A stretch of DNA of 64,000 nt from Streptomyces sp. NBC_00376. Lineage in GTDB: Bacteria; Actinomycetota; Actinomycetes; Streptomycetales; Streptomycetaceae. The translations under genes and the position numbers were made by a program. Position 1 is the first letter of the stretch; each line of letters opens with the position of its first letter. The notes under the pieces were generated by a model that was not told the DNA's origin, ran no database searches, and saw only the letters and a list, made by a program, of their open reading frames with translations. Shown here in pieces: positions 23,801 through 36,500 of the stretch. Where the stretch lies: contig NZ_CP107961.1 in NCBI RefSeq assembly GCF_036077095.1, positions 124,001-188,000 of the forward strand. Reading direction: 5' to 3'.

Positions 23801-26800
23801 ATCGACACCCCCTCCACCCACGTCGACTGGACCGACGGCGACATCCAGCTCCTCACGGAGCACACACCGTGGCCCGAGACCGGCGCCCCGCACCGCGCGG
23901 GTGTCTCCTCCTTCGGGCTCAGCGGCACCAACGCCCACGTGATCATCGAGCAGGCCCCCGAGACCCCGGAGGCGAAGCAGCAGCCGAAGCCCGTCCCCTC
24001 TCGGGTGGCGGTGCCGTGGGTCCTGTCGGGCAAGTCGGAGACCGCGCTGCGCGCCCAGGCCGGGAAACTCCTCGACCGCATACGCCAGGACACGGACACC
24101 TCCCTCACCGACATCGCCTACTCACTCGCCCTCACCCGAACCCACTTCGACCACCGCGCAGCCATCACAGCCACCCACCGGGACGACTACCTCACCGCCC
24201 TCGAAGCCCTCACCCACAACCACCCCACCACCAACACCACCACCGCCGCCGAAACCCAGACCTCACCCCGCCCCGTATTCGTCTTCCCCGGCCAGGGCGC
24301 CCAATGGACCGGCATGGCCGTGGAACTCCTCGACTCCTCGCCGGTGTTCGCGGCGCGGATGGCGGAGTGCGCGGCGGCGCTGGAGCCGTACACCGACTGG
24401 TCGCTGACCGATGTCGTACGCGGCACCGACGGCGCGCCCGGCTTCGACCGCGTCGACGTCGTCCAGCCCGTCCTATGGGCCGTCATGGTCTCCCTCGCCG
24501 AACTGTGGCGCTCCTACGGAGTCGAACCCGCAGCCGTCATCGGCCACTCCCAGGGCGAGATCGCCGCAGCCGCCGTCGCCGGCATCCTGTCCCTGAGCGA
24601 CGCGGCGAAGGTCGTCGCCCTGCGCAGCCGGGCCATCACCGCCCTCGCCGGCCGCGGCGGCATGGTCTCCGTCGCCCAGTCCGCAACCTGGGTGCGCGAG
24701 AAGACCAAGACCTGGGACGGGCGGATCTCCATCGCCGCCGTCAACGGCCCCTCGTCCGTGGTGGTTTCCGGTGACCCGGAGGCTCTGGACGAGCTGGTCG
24801 CCGACTGCCAGGCGAACGAGATCCGCGCCCGCAAGGTGGACGTGGACTACGCCTCCCACTCCGCCCACGTCGAAGAGATCGAACCCGAGCTCGCGAAGCT
24901 CCTCGCGGGCATAGCACCGAGCGCGGGCGATGTGGCCCTGTACTCCTCCCTCACGGGCGGACTGCTCAACGGCACGGAAATGGGCGCAGGCTACTGGTAC
25001 AACAACCTCCGCGAAACCGTCGAGTTCGAACAGGCCACCCGCACCGCCCTCACCGACGGCCACACCGTCTTCATCGAGGTCAGCCCCCACCCCGTCCTCT
25101 CCCTCGGCCTCCAGGGCACCACCGAGAACACCGGCACCGACGCAGCCGTCCTCGGCACCCTCCGCCGCGACGAAGGCGGACTCGACCGCTTCCTCACCTC
25201 CCTCGCCGAAGCCCACGTCCACGGCACCACCATCAACTGGACAACCGTCTTCGCCGACACCGACGCCACCCGCACCACCCTCCCCACCTACGCCTTCCAA
25301 CGCACCCGCTACTGGCCCGAGCTGTCCGCCGAATCGGTCGGGGCAGGCACGGCCGCCATCGACGCCCGATTCTGGGAGGCGGTCGAGCACGAGGACCTGG
25401 ATGCGCTGTCGCAGGCACTGGGTGGTGCCGACGCCGAGCCGTTGCGGGCGGCCCTGCCGACCCTGTTCAGCTGGCGGCGGCAGCAGCGTGAGCAGTCCGC
25501 GCTGGACAACTGGACCTACCGCACCACCTGGAAGCCGGCCGAGTCCGGCACCGGCTCCACTCCGCTGCTCCCGGGGCGCTGGCTGCTGGCCGTGCCGGAG
25601 AGCTTCTCCGTCGACGACAAGCTCGTCGACGCCTTCGCGACCGCGCTTGCCGAGCACGGTGCCGACGTCAGCCGGGTCGCGGTGGCCGAGCGTTCGGCGC
25701 TCGCCGCCACCCTCGCCGGTCTGGAACCCGAGGGACCCGAGGGAATCGACGGAGTCGTCTCGCTGCTGGCGCTCGCGGAGACCGACGAGGCCGCTGCGGC
25801 CACGGAGCCGCTGGGTCTGCTGGGTACGGTCGTGCTCCTCCAGGCCCTGGGCGACGCGGGTGTCCAGGCACCCCTGTGGTGCCTGACCCGGGGTGCCGTC
25901 TCGGTCGGTGCGGCCGATCGGCTCGTCAGCCCGGCACAGGCGGCCGTCTGGGGCCTGGGCCGGGTCGCCGGGCTCGAACTGCCGCAGCGCTGGGGCGGTC
26001 TCGTGGACCTCCCGGCCGAGCTCGACGAGCGGGTCACGGCCCGCTTGTGCGGGATCCTGGCCGCGGGCGACAAGGCGGAGGACCAGCTCGCACTGCGTGA
26101 GCAGGGGGTGTTCGTACGACGACTCGTCCGCACCCGCCTGGAGACCGCCACCACCACTGCCACCGCCTCCGGCGGCTGGCAGCCCACCGGGACCGTGCTC
26201 GTCACCGGTGGCACCGGCGCCCTCGGCGGGCACGTCGCCCGCTGGCTGGCCCGTAACGGCGCCGAGCACCTCGTACTGACCAGCCGGCGCGGCCTCGAAG
26301 CCCCCGGCGCGACCGAACTCCGCGACGAACTCACCGCCATCGGCGTACGGGTCACCATCGCGGCCTGTGATGTCGCCGACCGGGAAGCCCTGCGTGGCCT
26401 GTTCGACGGCCTCGACGTCGCCGGTACGCCCGTGACGGCGGTGCTGCACGCCGCCGATGCCACGGCCGACGGCCTCATCGACGGCCTGACCCCGGACGGG
26501 GTCGCGGCGGCGCTGCGGGCAAAGGTGACCGGCGCCGTTCACCTGCACGAGCTCACCGAGGACCGTGACCTGGACGCGTTCGTCCTGTTCTCCGCGTTCG
26601 CCGGCACCGTCGGCGGCATCGGCCAGGGCGGTTACGCCGCGGCCAACGCCCACCTCGACGCCTTGGCGGTCCACCGCCGGGCACTGGGCCTGGCGGGTAC
26701 GTCGATCGCGTGGGGCCCCTGGGCCGAGGGCGGCACGGCGCACGGCGACCCCGGGTTCGCCGACCGCATGCGCGGCCGCGGGCTGCCGGTGCTGCCGACC

Positions 26801-27526
26801 GAGGCGGCCCTGACCGCACTCGGCCGCGTCGCGGCCGGCGCCGGGGCCCGCGACACGGCGGCCGTGCTGGTCGCGGACGTGGACTGGACCTCCTTCCTGA
26901 ACGCTTTCCTCGCCGCCCGCCCGGCGGCCTGGCTGGGGGACATCCCGGAGGTACGGAAGTACGCCACGGAGTCCGCCGCCGGAGAGACGGAGGGCGGTTC
27001 CGCCGCCTTCACGGCCTCGCTCGCCGGGCTGTCGGACGCGGAGGCGGCACGGAAGCTGCTGGAACTGGTACGGACCGAGGCGGCCGTGGTGCTGGGCTAC
27101 GAAACGGCGGAGCCGATCGGCGCCAAACGGCCGTTCCGGGACCTCGGATTCGAGTCGCTCACCGCCGTCAACCTGCGGAACCAGCTGAGCGCGAGGACGG
27201 GTCTAAGACTGCCCGTCACCCTGGTCTTCGACCACCCGACGCCCACCGCGCTGGCGGAATTCCTGCGCGGCGAGCTGGGGGGCGCGCAGGAGACGCCGGA
27301 AACGGCGGTGCTGTCGGAGCTGGACCGGCTGGAGTCGGGCCTGTCCGTTCTCGACGGCGACGAGGGAGCCCGCCAGCGGGTCACCTCGCGCCTGCGGGCC
27401 CTGGTGGCCCGGCTGGACGGGGCGCAAGCACCCGTCGAGGGGGGCGACAGCGTGGTGGACCAGCTGGATGCGGCGAGTGCCGAAGAAGTACTGGCCTTTA
27501 TCGACAACGAGTTCGGAGAGGTCTGA
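11861..27526 (+). CDS. Modular type I PKS, modules D, E and F
   Basis: A 5,221-residue, three-module polyketide synthase, the largest gene of the window. The ATG at 11861 follows GGGAG and gives a class 1a N-terminal docking coiled coil ([15 protein letters not shown]) directly before the first KS. Rough residues: D KS 27-457, AT 567-914, KR 1195-1387, ACP 1465-1550; E KS 1574-2002, AT 2096-2435, DH 2452-2737, ER 2898-3217, KR 3224-3414, ACP 3495-3584; F KS 3605-4033, AT 4135-4487, KR 4777-4967, ACP 5050-5138; docking tail 5146-5221. All KS domains keep the active Cys. The odd points are the damaged KR of module F and GFES in place of GFDS in its ACP. The gene ends 48 bp before the next PKS start. 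Confidence 0.98.
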   Translation: MADEEKLREYLTRVVAELQQTRQHLRNVESQEAEPIAIVSMSCRYPGGVDTPEDLWDLVSSGGDAISGLPADRGWNIEDLYDPDPSATGKIYALEGGFLHDAGEFDPAFFGISPREALAMDPQQRLLLETSWEALERAGIDPTAVGGSATGVFVGAAGQGYGGDLSGAAGSEGYILTGTVTSVLSGRISYTLGLEGPAVTLDTACSSSLVALHLAAQALRNGECAMALAGGASIMPSPAGLMEFSRQQGLARDGRCKAFADSADGMGMAEGVGMLLLERLSDARRNGHDVLAVIRGSAINQDGASNGLTAPNGPAQQRVIRQALANAKVSADQVDVVEAHGTGTSLGDPIEAQALLATYGQDRPTGRPLLLGSVKSNIGHTQAAAGVAGVMKMVLAMRHGVLPKSLHIDEPSTHVDWTAGAVELVTEHREWPETGAPRIAGVSSFGISGTNAHVILEQEPVIEASEVSGAAGPVGVGLSAVPWVLSAKSPQALADQAGRLLARVRDDAGLSVVDLGYSLALTRSRFEYRAGVVAGGRGEFVAALEAVAAGGPAPGVVRGVPADAEVRPVFVFPGQGAQWAGMAVGLLESSPVFAARMAECAAALEPYVEWSLIDVVRGVDGAPGLDRVDVVQPVLWAVMVSLAEVWRSYGVEPAAVIGHSQGEIAAAAVAGILSLGDAAKVVALRSRAIIALAGRGGMVSVAQPAAWVREKIAAWDGRISIAAVNGPSSVVVSGDPEALDELVTDCQADEIRARKVDVDYASHSAHVEEIEPELAKLLGGIAPQTGGTTLYSSLTGGLLDGTEMGAGYWYNNLRETVEFEQATRAALADGHTVFIEVSPHPVLSLGLQGTIGDADTDAAVLGTLRRDEGGLDRFLASLTEAHVHGTTVDWTAVFAGTGATRVPLPTYPFQRTRYWPESPAVVLAETAAPDDAAFWEAVEQGNLEALVGALEPADAEPLRAALPALVSWRRQRRENSTIDSWRYRVTWKPVATPLGAALSGRWLLVVPENAENTENADDTATTLAQTLTAALTRHGAEAVPTTLAELADTEDLSDAAGFLSLLALDTTPHPGHPGVTTGLASTVALIRALADAGATAPLWTLTRGAVSVGASDRKVDPAQSSVWGLGRVAGLELPEGWGGLVDLPADLDDRGASRLAGLIAGGDEDQLVLRDSGAHACRLTRAPLGSRPGTRDWTPHGTVLITGGTGAIASHVARQLAETGAGHLVLTSRRGLDAPGAPELRDELTTLGARVTIAACDVADHDSLRTLIDGLRAAGETITAVLHAAGVDRTGELLTLDAAQLHEVLAAKTLGAAHLDEIFDDGSLDAFVLFSSNSGVWGSGGHAAYAASNAYLDGLALSRRARGLTATSIAWGAWDGGGMSGGDAGEQLARRGLAAMPTGLAIAALRQSVEHDETCVSIADMDWERFAPVYALSRPRPLIGDIPEAARALAAKDEGADGTGQDGSALRTQLRGLTAAEQEQQLLDLVRGEAASVLGHRSTDAVQPGRAFKELGFDSLTAVELRNRLTEATGLKLPTTLVFDHPNAIRIAELLRTEFLGIDSAAPTVVRAAWSEDDEQIAIVGMSCRFPGGVGSPEDLWRIVSSGTDTMSPFPANRGWDMDVVYDPDGRPGTSYINEGGFVVDAGHFDPGFFGISPREALAMDPQQRLLLEASWEAFERAGIDPETLRGSLTGVYAGTNGQDYAPLLMASAEAADTTLTSNAASVLSGRISYTLGLEGPAATIDTGCSSSLVALHLAAQALRKGECDLALAGGVTVMSTPMSFTEFSRQQGLASDGRCKSFADAADGTGWGEGVGVLLVERLSDARRNGHEVFAIVRGSAINQDGASNGLTAPNGPSQQRVIRQALAGSGLSAADIDVVEAHGTGTRLGDPIEAQALINTYGQERAEDQPLWLGSVKSNLGHTQAAAGVAGVIKMVMAMRHGVLPKTLHVDRPSTKVDWQAGAVELLTEARDWPASAERLRRAAVSSFGVSGTNTHVILEEPQPGPESAESTKSLLPTVPWIMSAKSESSLAGQAERLLALVRENTALSPLDIGYSLALTRTAFDRRAAVVAGDTEHVLSQLEAIADGTVRGVVGAAGRSAFLFSGQGSQRAGMGRELYEAYPVFADAFDAVCAELDRHLDQPVKDIVFGGSELIDQTVYTQAGLFAIEVSLFRLLEHWGITPDYLLGHSIGELAAAHVAGVWSLEDAAALVAARGRLMQALPTGGAMVAIQATEAEVLPLLTDGVSIAALNGPDSVVISGDEDAVLAIASGFGKTKRLRVSHAFHSPRMEPMLAEFKTIAENLTFHAPKLPIVSNLTGELAGAELLTADYWVDHVRQTVRFLDGVRHLEAQGITTYLELGPGGVLSAMGQDCVTEDAVFLPALRKDRTETEALTTAVAELHAHGASVDWAAYYANTGARRVDLPTYAFQNEHYWPKNFNRTGDLTSVGLSTSEHPLLVGSVALAGEDVSLFTSRLSLDSHPWLADHAVLGSVLLPGTAFVELALHAGDQVGCGVLEELTLQAPLVLVERGARILQIVVGAAEADGCRTVTVHSSSAADGDDNWILHASGVVAEGSERAGESAAGLVEWPPRDAEAVSVDGMYEFLGELGYGYGPAFQGLRAVWRRDGELFAEVELAGEAGEQAARFGLHPALLDSALHAIGLSGGLSGMEGPGLPFAWTDVELFAVGSPVLRVRMTVGDGGKVSLDLADGTGAPVGRVGSLVLRPVSAQQLDGAASAEGADSLFRLEWVRTTAPAQAPDGAAEPAVLVLDGAGTDVREHLNHALTRLQEWLAAERDTDARLVVVTRGAVAVGATDGDLDRGPVWGLVRSAQSENPGRIVLVDVDADVDVDGGGVDVGGVAGLGEPQVVVREGRLFVPRLVRAAAGGVGGAGGGLVVPSGVAEWSLQSTGKGTLENLALLPVERPGLGEGQVRVDVRAAGVNFRDVLNALGMYPGPEVPMGAEGAGVVVEVGPGVTGLRPGDRVMGLFSGSFGPSAVTERRMLAPIPDDWSYAQAAAVPAVFLTAYYGLVELADVRPGDSVLVHAASGGVGTAAVQLARHLGAEVYSTASEAKWPVLAAMGIPAERIASSRTLDFAEAFAAETGGRGMDVVLNSLAGEFVDASLGLLPRGGRFLEMGKTDVRHPEQVAESHPGVDYRSFELLDAGPDRLQGMLLELLGLFREGVLSLPPVRAWDIRQAPEALRFMSQARHVGKVVVTMPRIPDPAGTYLVTGATGTLGGLVARHLVTARGVRSLLLLSRRGTDAPGAAELVAELEAAGARVSLLACDASDRDALAAALATVPAEHPLTGIVHTAGVLDDGVIPELDADRIDTVLRPKADAAWNLHELTRHHHELAEFAMFSSTAGIFGGPGQGNYAAANVFLDVLAQHRQAQGLPATAVAWGMWEERSGMTAHLGDAEIARMTRAGMQPLPTDHGLALLDAATATGQALLVGTRLDLAAIRKQADTEGTGVLPLLQGLVKAPARKARGAATAVEASSFAQQLAALPAEQAERTLLDLVRTHVAAVLGHASADTIETGKAFRELGFDSLTAVEIRNRLNTATGLRLPSTLVFDYPTPEVLVDHLRSELLGLDAGAATAGASVAATADADDPIAIIGMSCRFPGGVRSPQDLWQLLAEGRDAIGGVPLDRQWDLMAPPVSDDERAAAPVLQGGFVQDAGDFDPAFFGISPREAIAMDPQQRLLLETSWETFENAGINPRSLKGTPAGVFVGVNTQDYVTLLAKVPAGGEGYVASGTSGSVASGRISYTFGLEGPAVTVDTACSSSLVALHLAAHALRNGECTMALAGGVNIMATPGTFADFDKQQGLAPDGRCKAFADAADGTGWGEGAGVLLLERLSEARRLGHEVLAVVRGSAVNQDGASNGLTAPNGPSQQRVIRQALANAGLTTADVDVVEAHGTGTKLGDPIEAQALLATYGRERPQDQPLLLGSIKSNIGHTQAAAGVAGVMKMVLAMRNGILPRTLHIDTPSTHVDWTDGDIQLLTEHTPWPETGAPHRAGVSSFGLSGTNAHVIIEQAPETPEAKQQPKPVPSRVAVPWVLSGKSETALRAQAGKLLDRIRQDTDTSLTDIAYSLALTRTHFDHRAAITATHRDDYLTALEALTHNHPTTNTTTAAETQTSPRPVFVFPGQGAQWTGMAVELLDSSPVFAARMAECAAALEPYTDWSLTDVVRGTDGAPGFDRVDVVQPVLWAVMVSLAELWRSYGVEPAAVIGHSQGEIAAAAVAGILSLSDAAKVVALRSRAITALAGRGGMVSVAQSATWVREKTKTWDGRISIAAVNGPSSVVVSGDPEALDELVADCQANEIRARKVDVDYASHSAHVEEIEPELAKLLAGIAPSAGDVALYSSLTGGLLNGTEMGAGYWYNNLRETVEFEQATRTALTDGHTVFIEVSPHPVLSLGLQGTTENTGTDAAVLGTLRRDEGGLDRFLTSLAEAHVHGTTINWTTVFADTDATRTTLPTYAFQRTRYWPELSAESVGAGTAAIDARFWEAVEHEDLDALSQALGGADAEPLRAALPTLFSWRRQQREQSALDNWTYRTTWKPAESGTGSTPLLPGRWLLAVPESFSVDDKLVDAFATALAEHGADVSRVAVAERSALAATLAGLEPEGPEGIDGVVSLLALAETDEAAAATEPLGLLGTVVLLQALGDAGVQAPLWCLTRGAVSVGAADRLVSPAQAAVWGLGRVAGLELPQRWGGLVDLPAELDERVTARLCGILAAGDKAEDQLALREQGVFVRRLVRTRLETATTTATASGGWQPTGTVLVTGGTGALGGHVARWLARNGAEHLVLTSRRGLEAPGATELRDELTAIGVRVTIAACDVADREALRGLFDGLDVAGTPVTAVLHAADATADGLIDGLTPDGVAAALRAKVTGAVHLHELTEDRDLDAFVLFSAFAGTVGGIGQGGYAAANAHLDALAVHRRALGLAGTSIAWGPWAEGGTAHGDPGFADRMRGRGLPVLPTEAALTALGRVAAGAGARDTAAVLVADVDWTSFLNAFLAARPAAWLGDIPEVRKYATESAAGETEGGSAAFTASLAGLSDAEAARKLLELVRTEAAVVLGYETAEPIGAKRPFRDLGFESLTAVNLRNQLSARTGLRLPVTLVFDHPTPTALAEFLRGELGGAQETPETAVLSELDRLESGLSVLDGDEGARQRVTSRLRALVARLDGAQAPVEGGDSVVDQLDAASAEEVLAFIDNEFGEV
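13255..14589 (+). repeat. 1.3-kb duplicated post-KS linker/AT segment (copy 1, module D)
   Basis: Aligns without any net insertion or deletion to 44965-46299 (constant offset 31,710). The first roughly 285 bases read as identical, and the rest differ at scattered sites. It covers the KS-AT linker and the whole methylmalonyl AT, and the match breaks down after the post-AT YPFQ motif. Confidence 0.92.
14882..14908 (+). repeat. 3 x 9-bp in-frame repeat (ENA/ENT/ENA)
   Basis: Three units of GAGAACRCG encode ENAENTENA in the KR structural-domain linker of module D. Confidence 0.85.
16579..22620 (+). other. PKS module E: KS-AT(malonyl)-DH-ER-KR-ACP, fully reducing
   Basis: The KS active site reads DTGCSSS, with Gly replacing the usual Ala before the Cys. 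The AT is malonyl type (GHSIGE, HAFH). The DH has [10 protein letters not shown] and [10 protein letters not shown]. The ER (about 20553-21510) has the NFRDVL region and GGVGTAAVQ for NADPH. The KR (about 21530-22100) has LDDG and the Ser-Tyr-Asn set. This is the only ER in the window, and it predicts the saturated C16-C17 segment. Confidence 0.93.
20381..20431 (+). repeat. Asp-Val codon repeat in the pre-ER linker of module E
   Basis: GAY/GTC codons alternate (DVDADVDVD, then a second VDVG run) between the KR structural half and the ER. It is another low-complexity linker expansion. Confidence 0.8.
22675..27280 (+). other. PKS module F: KS-AT(methylmalonyl)-KR(probably inactive)-ACP
   Basis: The KS is intact and the AT has GHSQGE/YASH. 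The KR (about 26190-26760) keeps TGGTGALGG, Lys, Tyr4925 and Asn4929. The catalytic Ser, 13 residues before Tyr, is Ala4912 (GCG at 26594-26596, in FSAFAG). It has neither LDD nor the A-type Trp, and the HAAGV segment is replaced by HAADATADG. The ACP reads LGFESL; its phosphopantetheine Ser (27155-27157) is kept. Expected outcome: C14 methyl beside an unreduced C15 ketone. Confidence 0.88.
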
Positions 27527-27557
27527 AAAGCGTGTTCGTCGAGTGTGCGGAATTCTT

Positions 27558-27564
27558 GGAGGGG
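27558..27564 (+). promoter_or_regulatory. Ribosome binding site deciding the start of the third PKS gene
   Basis: GGAGGGG lies 10 bases before ATG 27575. An in-frame GTG at 27545 lies upstream of this site and would add ten residues unlike any docking domain, so ATG 27575 ([14 protein letters not shown]) is preferred. Confidence 0.85.
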
Positions 27565-27574
27565 TTGGCGGGCC

Positions 27575-30500
27575 ATGGCGGATGACAAGAAGGTCCTTGA
27601 TTACCTGAAGCGGATGACCGCCGATCTCCACCAGACCCGGCAGCGCGTGCGCGAGCTGGAGGCGGGTGAGCACGAGCCGGTCGCCATCGTTTCGATGAGC
27701 TGCCGGTTCCCCGGGGGAGTGGGATCGCCGGAGGATCTGTGGCAGCTGGTGTCCGAGGGGAAGGACGCGATATCCGCGTTCCCCGAGGACCGGGGCTGGG
27801 ACCTGGAGAAGCTGTACGACGCGGACCCCGACAAGCGCGGTTCGTCGTACGCGAGTTCAGGCGGCTTCCTCGGCGGGGTCGGCGACTTCGACCCGGCGCT
27901 GTTCGACATCAGCCCGCGTGAGGCGCTGGCGATGGACCCGCAGCAGCGGCTCCTGCTGGAGAGCACCTGGGAACTGTTCGAGCGCGCGGGCATGGCCCCG
28001 TCCTCGATGCGCGGCCGCCAGGTCGGTGTGTTCGCCGGTGCGTCCGGCGAGGACTACTCCACGATGCTCCAGTTCACCGAGGGCATCGAGGGCTACTACC
28101 TCACCGGCACCTCCGGCAGCGTGGTCTCCGGCCGCATCGCCTACACCTTCGGGCTCGAAGGCCCGGCCGTCTCGGTCGACACCGCCTGCTCCTCGGCGCT
28201 CGTCTCCATCCACCTGGCCGCCCAGTCGCTGCGCCAGCGCGAGTGCACCCTCGCCGTCGCCGGTGGTGTGACGGTCATGTCCGCGCCCGGCATGTTCATC
28301 GAGTTCAGCCGCCAGCGCGGACTCGCCTCCGACGGCCGCTGCAAGGCGTTCGCCGATTCCGCCGACGGCACCGGCTGGTCCGAGGGCGTCGGCCTGGTCC
28401 TGCTGGAGCGGCTGTCCGACGCCCGCCGCAACGGCCACGAGGTCCTCGCCGTCATCCGTGGCTCCGCCGTCAACCAGGACGGCGCGTCCAACGGCCTGAC
28501 CGCCCCGAACGGTCCGTCGCAGCAGCGCGTCATCCGCCAGGCCCTGGCCAGCGCCGGGCTGTCCGCCGCACAGGTCGACGCCGTCGAGGCGCACGGCACC
28601 GGCACGAAGCTGGGCGACCCGATCGAGGCCCAGGCGCTGATCAACACGTACGGCCAGGACCGCCCGGAGGACCGGCCGCTCTGGCTCGGCTCGCTGAAGT
28701 CCAACCTCGGCCACACCCAGGCCGCCGCCGGTGTCGCCGGCATCATCAAGATGGTCATGGCCCTGCGCCACGGGGTCCTGCCGCAGACCCTGCACGTGGA
28801 CGAGCCCTCCTCGCACGTCGACTGGACCGCGGGCAACGTCGAACTGCTCACCAAGGCCCGGGAGTGGCCCGGGACGGACGAGCCGCGCCGCTTCGGCGTC
28901 TCCTCGTTCGGCATCAGCGGCACCAACGCCCACACCATCATCGAGGAAGCGCCCGCCATCGAGGAGGCGCCGGCTCCGGAGCAGACGCCCGGCTCAGGTG
29001 AAGTGCCCGCCACCACGGCCCCCACCGGCCTCGCGTGGCTGCTCTCCGGCCGCACCGAGGAGGCCGTGGCCGCCCAGGCCGCCCGGCTCCTCGACCGGCT
29101 CGCCGCCGACCCCGCCGCCGAGGCACTGGACATCGGCTGGTCGACCGCCGTCACCCGCTCCGCCCTCGACCACCGCGTCGCCGTACTCGGCAAGGACCGC
29201 GAGGAACTCCTCGCCGGGCTGCGCTCCGTCGCCGACGGCACCGCCGCCCCCGGCGTACTCACCGGCACCGCCCTCGAAAACGGTCAACTGGCCTTCCTGT
29301 TCTCCGGCCAGGGCTCGCAGCGTGCCGCCATGGGCCGCGAACTGTACGCGGCCCAACCGGTGTTCGCCGACGCCTTCGACGCCGTCTGCGCCGAACTCGA
29401 CAAGTACCTCGACGAGTCCGTCAAGGACATCGTCTTCGGCGGCTCCGAGCTGCTGGACCAGACCGTGTACACCCAGGCCGGTCTCTTCGCCCTCGAAGTC
29501 GCGCTGTTCCGGCTGGTCGAGCACTGGGGCATCACGCCCGACTACCTGCTCGGCCACTCCATCGGCGAACTGGCCGCCGCCCACGTGGCCGGTCTCTGGT
29601 CCCTGGAGGACGCGGCCGCCCTCGTCGCCGCCCGGGGCCGCCTCATGCAGGCCCTCCCGGCCGGCGGCGCGATGGTCGCCATCCAGGCCACCGAGGCCGA
29701 CATCCTGCCGTTCCTCACCGACCAGGACGACCTCACCGATCGCGTCTCCCTCGCCGCCGTCAACGGCCCCGACTCCGTCGTCGTCTCCGGCGACGAGGAC
29801 GCCGTACTCGCCGTCGCCGCCCGCTTCGGGAAGACCAAGCGACTCCGCGTCAGCCACGCCTTCCACTCCCCGCACATGGACGGCATGCTCGACGACTTCG
29901 CCAAGGTCGCCGGAACCCTCACGTTCGACGAACCAAGGCTGCCGATCGTCTCCAACCTCACCGGCGACGTCGTCCCCGCCGACGAGCTGCGCACCCCGGA
30001 GTACTGGGTCCGGCACGTCCGCGAGGCCGTCCGCTTCGCCGACGGGCTGCGCACCCTCGACGGCCTCGGCGTCACCACCTACCTCGAACTCGGCGCCGGC
30101 GGCGCCCTCGCCGCCCTCGGCAACGACACCGTCGAGGCCGCCACCGCCGCCTTCGTACCCGCACTGCGCAAGGACCGCCCGGAGACCGACGCGCTGACCG
30201 GCGCCGTCGCCGAACTCCACGTACGCGGCGCCCACGTCGACTGGTCCGCCTTCTACGCCGGCAGCGGTGCCCGCACCGTCACCCTGCCCACGTACGCCTT
30301 CCAGCACGAGCGCTACTGGCCCAAGCTGCCCACCGGCTGGACCGGCGACATCTCCGCCATCGGCCAGCGCTCCGCCGGCCACCCGCTGCTCGGCGCCGCC
30401 GTCAGCCTCGCCGACGGCGACGGCATGCTCTTCACCGGCTGCCTGTCCCCGCAGACCCACCCGTGGCTCGCCGACCACGTCGTCCTCGGGACGACGCTGC

Positions 30501-33500
30501 TGCCCGGCACCGCCTTCGTCGAGCTCGCGATCACCGCGGGCGACGAGGTCGGCTGCGGCCAGGTCCGCGAACTCAACCTGGAAGCCCCCCTCGTCCTGCC
30601 CGAGCAGGGTGGCGTGGCCCTCCAGGTCTCCGTCGGCCCCGCCGACGCCCAGGGCCTGCGCACCGTGACCATGCACTCCCGCCCGGCCACCGCCGACAGC
30701 GACGAGCCGTGGACCCGCCACGCCAGCGGCACCCTCGCCCCGACCGGCCCCGACGGGACGGCCGACGGCGACCTCACCGCCTGGCCGCCGCCCGGCGCCA
30801 CCGCCCTGCCGCTCGACGGCTTCTACGAGAACCTCTCCGCGCAGAGCTACGACTACGGGCACGCCTTCCAGGGCCTGCACGCCGCCTGGCGCCTCGGCGA
30901 GGAGCTCTTCGCCGAGGTCCGCCTCCCCGAGGACATCGCCGCCGAGGCCCGCTCCTTCGGCCTGCACCCGGCCCTGCTCGACATGGCCATGCACCTCAAC
31001 GCCCTCAACGACTTCGACGGCGGCATGGGCGCGGGCCGCGGCAGGCTCCCGTTCTCCTGGAACGGCGTCACCCTGCACGCCGCCGGTGCCTCCTCGGTAC
31101 GCGTCCGGCTCGCCCGCACCGCGGGCAGCGACGGCGTCACCGTCCGGCTCGCCGACGAGACCGGCGCACCCGTCGCCACCGTCGGGGAACTCATGTTCCG
31201 GCCCGTCTCCGCCGAACAGCTCGGCAACGGCCGGGGCGGCAGCGGCAACCAATCCCTGTTCCGCGTCGACTGGACCGGGGTGCCCGCAACCGCCGCCCAC
31301 GACACCGACGACTGGGTGCTGCTCGGCGACAACACCCTCAAGCTCCCCGCCGGCGCCCGCTTCGACAGCCTCGACGCCCTCGCCACGGCCGTCGACGAGG
31401 GGATGCCGCTGCCCGGCACCATCGTCGCGCCGCTGCACACCCGCCCCGGCACCCCGCTCGCCACCGGCACCCACGCCGCCGCGCACCGCGCACTGGAACT
31501 CGCCCAGGCACTCCTGGCCGACGAGCGGTTCGAACAGTCCCGGCTGGTCCTCGTGACCCGAGGGGCCGTCGCCACCACCGCCGACGAGGACCTCGACGAC
31601 CTCGCCCAGTCCGCCGCCTGGGGCCTGATCCGCTCCGCGCAGAACGAGAACCCGGGACGCTTCGTCCTCGTCGACCTCGACGGGACCCAGCCCTCGCGCC
31701 GGGCACTGCCCCAGGCCCTCGCCGCCGGAGAGCCACAACTCGCCGTCCGCGAGGGTGAGTTGTACGCACCCCGTCTCGCGCGTGCCCCCCGCGCCGACGG
31801 CCCGGACACCCCCCGCCCGCTGCTCGACCCCGAGGGCACCGTCCTGATCATCGGTGCCACCGGCGCCATCGGCACCCTCCTCGCCGAGCACCTCGTACGC
31901 ACCCACGACGCCCGCCACCTGCTGCTGCTCAGCCGCCGCGGTGCCGACGCGCCGGGCGCCGCCGAGCTGACCGCCCGACTCGAGGAGCTGGGCGCCGACG
32001 TCACCTTCGCCGCCTGCGACGCCGGGGACCGCGACAGCCTGGCGCGGGCCCTCGGCACCGTCCCGGCCGCGCACCCGCTCACGGCCGTCCTGCACGCCGC
32101 CGGCCTCTCCGACGACGGCATCCTCACCGCCCTGACCCCCGAGCGCGTCGACGGCGTCCTCACCCCCAAGGCCGACGCCGCCGTCCACCTGCACGAACTC
32201 ACCCAGGACCTGAACCTCACGTCCTTCGTGCTGTTCTCCTCCCTCGCCGCCACCTTCGGTGGCCCCGGCCAGGGCAACTACGCCGCCGCCAACCTCTTCC
32301 TCGACCAGCTCGCCCAGTGGCGCCGGCAGCGCGGACTGCCCGCCGTCTCCCTCGCCTGGGGCCTGTGGGCCGAACGCAGCGGACTCGCCGCCAACCTGGA
32401 CGAGTCCCACCTCCAGCGCATCAACAGCTCCGGCGTCACCGCCATCGCCTCCGAGGACGGCCTCGCCCTCTTCGACGCGGCGACCGCCCGCCCCGAAGCG
32501 ATGATCATCCCAGCGCACATCAACCTGCCGTCGCGGGCCGAGAGCCCCGAGGCGGTGCCGCCGATCCTGCGCGGCCTGATCAGGGCCACCGCCCGCCCGT
32601 CCGCCGCCACCGCCGGCACCACCGTGGTCTCCTCGCTCGTCCGGCAGCTCGTCGAACTGCCCGAGCCGGACCGTACGGCCTTCGTCCTGGACGTCGTACG
32701 CGACGCCGCGGCCGCCGTGCTCGGCTACCGTTCCGCGAACGACATCCAGGCCCAGCGGGCCTTCAGCGACCTCGGCTTCGACTCGCTGACCGCCGTCGAG
32801 ATGCGCAACCGGCTGAGCCTGGCCACTGAACTGCGCCTGCCCGCCACTCTCGTCTTCGACTACCCGACCCCGGCCGTCCTCGCCGACCACCTGTGCGCCG
32901 AACTCCTCGGCAGCCCCGCCGCCGTCGCCGAGTTCGCCGCCGCCACCGCAGGGGACGACGACCCGATCGCCATCATCGGCATGAGCTGCCGCCTGCCCGG
33001 CGACGTCCGCTCGCCCGAGGACCTGTGGCAGCTGGTCCGCGACGGTGTCGACGCCATGGGCCCCGTACCGTCCGACCGCGGCTGGAGGATCAACGGCCTG
33101 CCCGGCGTCGAGACCGGCCCGGACGGCGGCCCCTTCGAACTGCGCGGCGGCTTCGTCGCCGACCCGGCGGGCTTCGACCCGGCCTTCTTCGGCATCTCGC
33201 CGCGCGAGGCCACCACCATGGACCCGCAGCAGCGACTGCTCCTGGAAACCTCCTGGGAGGCCTTCGAACGGGCCGGAATCGACCCGGCCACCGTCAAGGG
33301 CACCAGCGTCGGCGTCTTCGCCGGCTCCAGCGGCCAGGACTACTCCGCGCTGCTCAACGCCTCCGAGGGCAACGAGGGCTACCTCCTCACCGGCACCACC
33401 GCCAGCGTCGTCTCCGGCCGCGTCTCGTACGCCTTCGGCTTCGAAGGCCCCGCCGTCACCGTCGACACCGCCTGCTCCTCCTCCCTCGTCGCCCTGCACC

Positions 33501-36500
33501 TCGCCACCCAGGCACTGCGCCAGGGCGAATGCTCCATGGCCCTCGCCGGCGGCGTGATGGTGATGGCCACCCCGGCCGCCTTCGCCGGCCTCAGCGGACA
33601 GGGCGGCTTCGCCTCCGACGGCCGCTGCAAGGCCTTCTCCGAGACGGCCGACGGCACCGGCTGGTCCGAAGGCGTCGGCGTCCTCCTCGTCGAACGGCTC
33701 TCCGACGCCCGCCGCAACGGACACGAAGTCCTCGCCGTCGTCCGCGGCTCCGCCATCAACCAGGACGGCGCCTCCAACGGCATCACCGCCCCCAACGGCC
33801 CCTCCCAGCAGCGCGTCATCCGCCAGGCCCTCGCCAACGCCCGCCTGACCACCGCCGACGTCGACGCCGTCGAGGCCCACGGCACCGGCACCAAGCTGGG
33901 CGACCCGATCGAGGCCCAGGCCCTGCTGGCCACCTACGGCCAGGACCGCGCCGAAGGCCGCGCGCTGCGCCTCGGCTCCGTCAAGTCGAACATCGGCCAC
34001 ACCCAGGCCGCCGCCGGAGTCTCCGGCATCATCAAGATGGTCATGGCGATCCGGAACGGGATCCTGCCCAAGAGCCTCCACATCGACGAGCCGTCCACGC
34101 ACGTCGACTGGACCGCCGGTGCCGTCGAGCTCCTCACCACGGAGCAGGACTGGCCGGAGACCGGGCAGCCGCGCCGAGGCGCCGTGTCCTCCTTCGGCGT
34201 CTCGGGCACCAACGCCCACATCATCCTGGAGCAGGCGCCCGAGCCCGAGCCGGCCGGCGACACCCCCGACCTTGCCGAGGGCCCGCTGCTCAACACCCCC
34301 GCCACCCCGTTCGTCCTCTCCGCGAAGAGCGAACAGGCCCTCCGGGCCCAGGCGGAGAGCCTGCTCCAGCACCTCACCGACCACCCCGAGCCCGCCCTCG
34401 CGGACATCGCCTGGTCGCTGGCCGCCACCCGCGCCCACTTCGACCACCGGGCCGCCCTCGTGACACGCGACCGCGCCGAACTGCTGCGCGGCCTGGAATC
34501 CTTCGTGGCCGACCTGGCCGCACCGGGCACGGTCTCCGCCCGGACCCGGCCGTCGGCCCGTCCGGTGTTCGTGTTCCCGGGTCAGGGTGCGCAGTGGTTC
34601 GGGATGGCGGTGGGGTTGCTGGAGTCCTCGCCGGTGTTCGCGGCGCGGATGGCGGAGTGCGCGGCGGCGTTGGAGCCGTACGTGGAGTGGTCGCTGCTGG
34701 ACGTCGTGCGTGGCGTCGACGGCGCGCCCGGCCTCGACCGGGTGGACGTCGTCCAGCCGGTGCTGTGGGCCGTGATGGTGTCGCTTGCCGAGGTGTGGCG
34801 GTCGTTCGGGGTCCGTCCGGCGGCGGTCATCGGTCACTCGCAGGGTGAGATCGCCGCTGCGGCGGTCGCGGGCATCCTCTCGCTGGGCGACGCGGCGAAG
34901 GTGGTGGCCCTGCGCAGCCGGGCGATCATCGCGCTGGCGGGCCGTGGTGGCATGGTGTCGGTGGCCCAGCCTGCTGCCTGGGTGCGGGAGAAGATCGCGG
35001 CGTGGGACGGGCGGATCTCCATCGCTGCCGTCAACGGCCCTTCGTCCGTGGTTGTTTCGGGTGATCCGGAGGCTCTGGGCGAGCTGGTCACCGATTGCCA
35101 GGCCAACGAGATCCGCGCCCGCAGGATCGATGTCGACTACGCCTCCCACTCCGCCCATGTGGAGGAGATCGAGAGCGAGTTGGCCCGGCTCCTGGCGGGT
35201 ATCGCTCCGCAGTCCGGTGACACGGCCCTGTACTCGTCGCTCACGGGCGGTTTGCTCGACGGTACGGAGATGGGTGCCGGGTACTGGTACAACAACCTCC
35301 GCGAGACCGTGGAGTTCGAGCAGGCCACCCGTACCGCTCTCGCGGACGGTCACGCGGTCTTCATCGAGGTCAGCCCGCACCCGGTCCTCACGATCGGGCT
35401 CCAGGGCACCATCGAGGACACCGAGACCGACGCCGCGACCCTCGGCACGCTGCGTCGTGACGAGGACGAGGCGCAGCGGCTGCTGATGTCCCTCTCCGAG
35501 GCGCACTGCCACGGTGTCGACGTCGACTGGACGACCGTCTTCGGGACCGGCGCCACCCGCGTCGCCCTCCCCACCTACGCCTTCCAGCACGAGCGGTACT
35601 GGCTGCCCATGCCGGGCGACGGCGCCGGGGACCTCGCCTCCGTCGGTCTCGGCGTCACCGAGCACCCCATGCTCGGCGCCGCCGTTCCGCTCGCTGACTC
35701 CGACGGGTACGTGTTCACGGGCCGTTTCTCCACCGGGAGCCACCCGTGGATGGCCGAGCACGTCGTGATGGGCACGGTCATCGTGCCGGGCACCGGATTC
35801 GTCGAGATGGCGACCCACGCCGCCCACCGGACCGGGTGCGACACCGTCGAGGAACTCACCATCGAGGCACCGCTGGTGCTGCCCGAGGGCGGCGCCCGCC
35901 AGCTCCAGGTCACCGTCGGTGCTCCGGACGAGACCGGCCGCCGCACCCTCACCGTCCACTCCCGGCCCGCCGAAGCGGCCGCCGACACCGGATTCGAGAC
36001 GCCCTGGCTCCGGCACGCCACCGGCGTACTGGCCACCGCCGAGGCCGGTGCCGCACCCGCGTACGACTTCGCGGCCTGGCCGCCCGCCGGTGCCACCGAA
36101 CTGCCGATGGAGGGCTTCTACGAGCAGGCGCTCCTGACCGGCTTCGATTACGGCCCGATGTTCCAGGGCATCGTCCGCGCCTGGCAGCTGGGCGAGGACA
36201 TCTACGCCGACCTCGCCCTCCCGCAGGACGGCCGCGCCGAGGCCGCCGACTACGGCCTGCACCCCGGCCTCCTCGACGCCGCCCTCCAGTCCATGGGCGT
36301 CGGCGACTTCAAGCCCGGCACCGGCCAGGGCGAGGACGCGGGCAAGCCGCGGCTGCCCTTCGCCTGGCGCGGGGTGACCGTGCACGCCACCGGCGCCTCG
36401 GTGCTGCGGGCCCGGCTGCTGCCCGTCGGCGCCAACGGCATCGGCTTCCAGATCGCCGACGCCACCGGAGCCCCGGTCATCACCATCGGCGAGCTCGCCA

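Noticed and set aside
27545..27574. Upstream GTG start for the third PKS gene
   Set aside because: It precedes the GGAGGGG site and adds ten residues unrelated to docking domains; ATG 27575 fits better.
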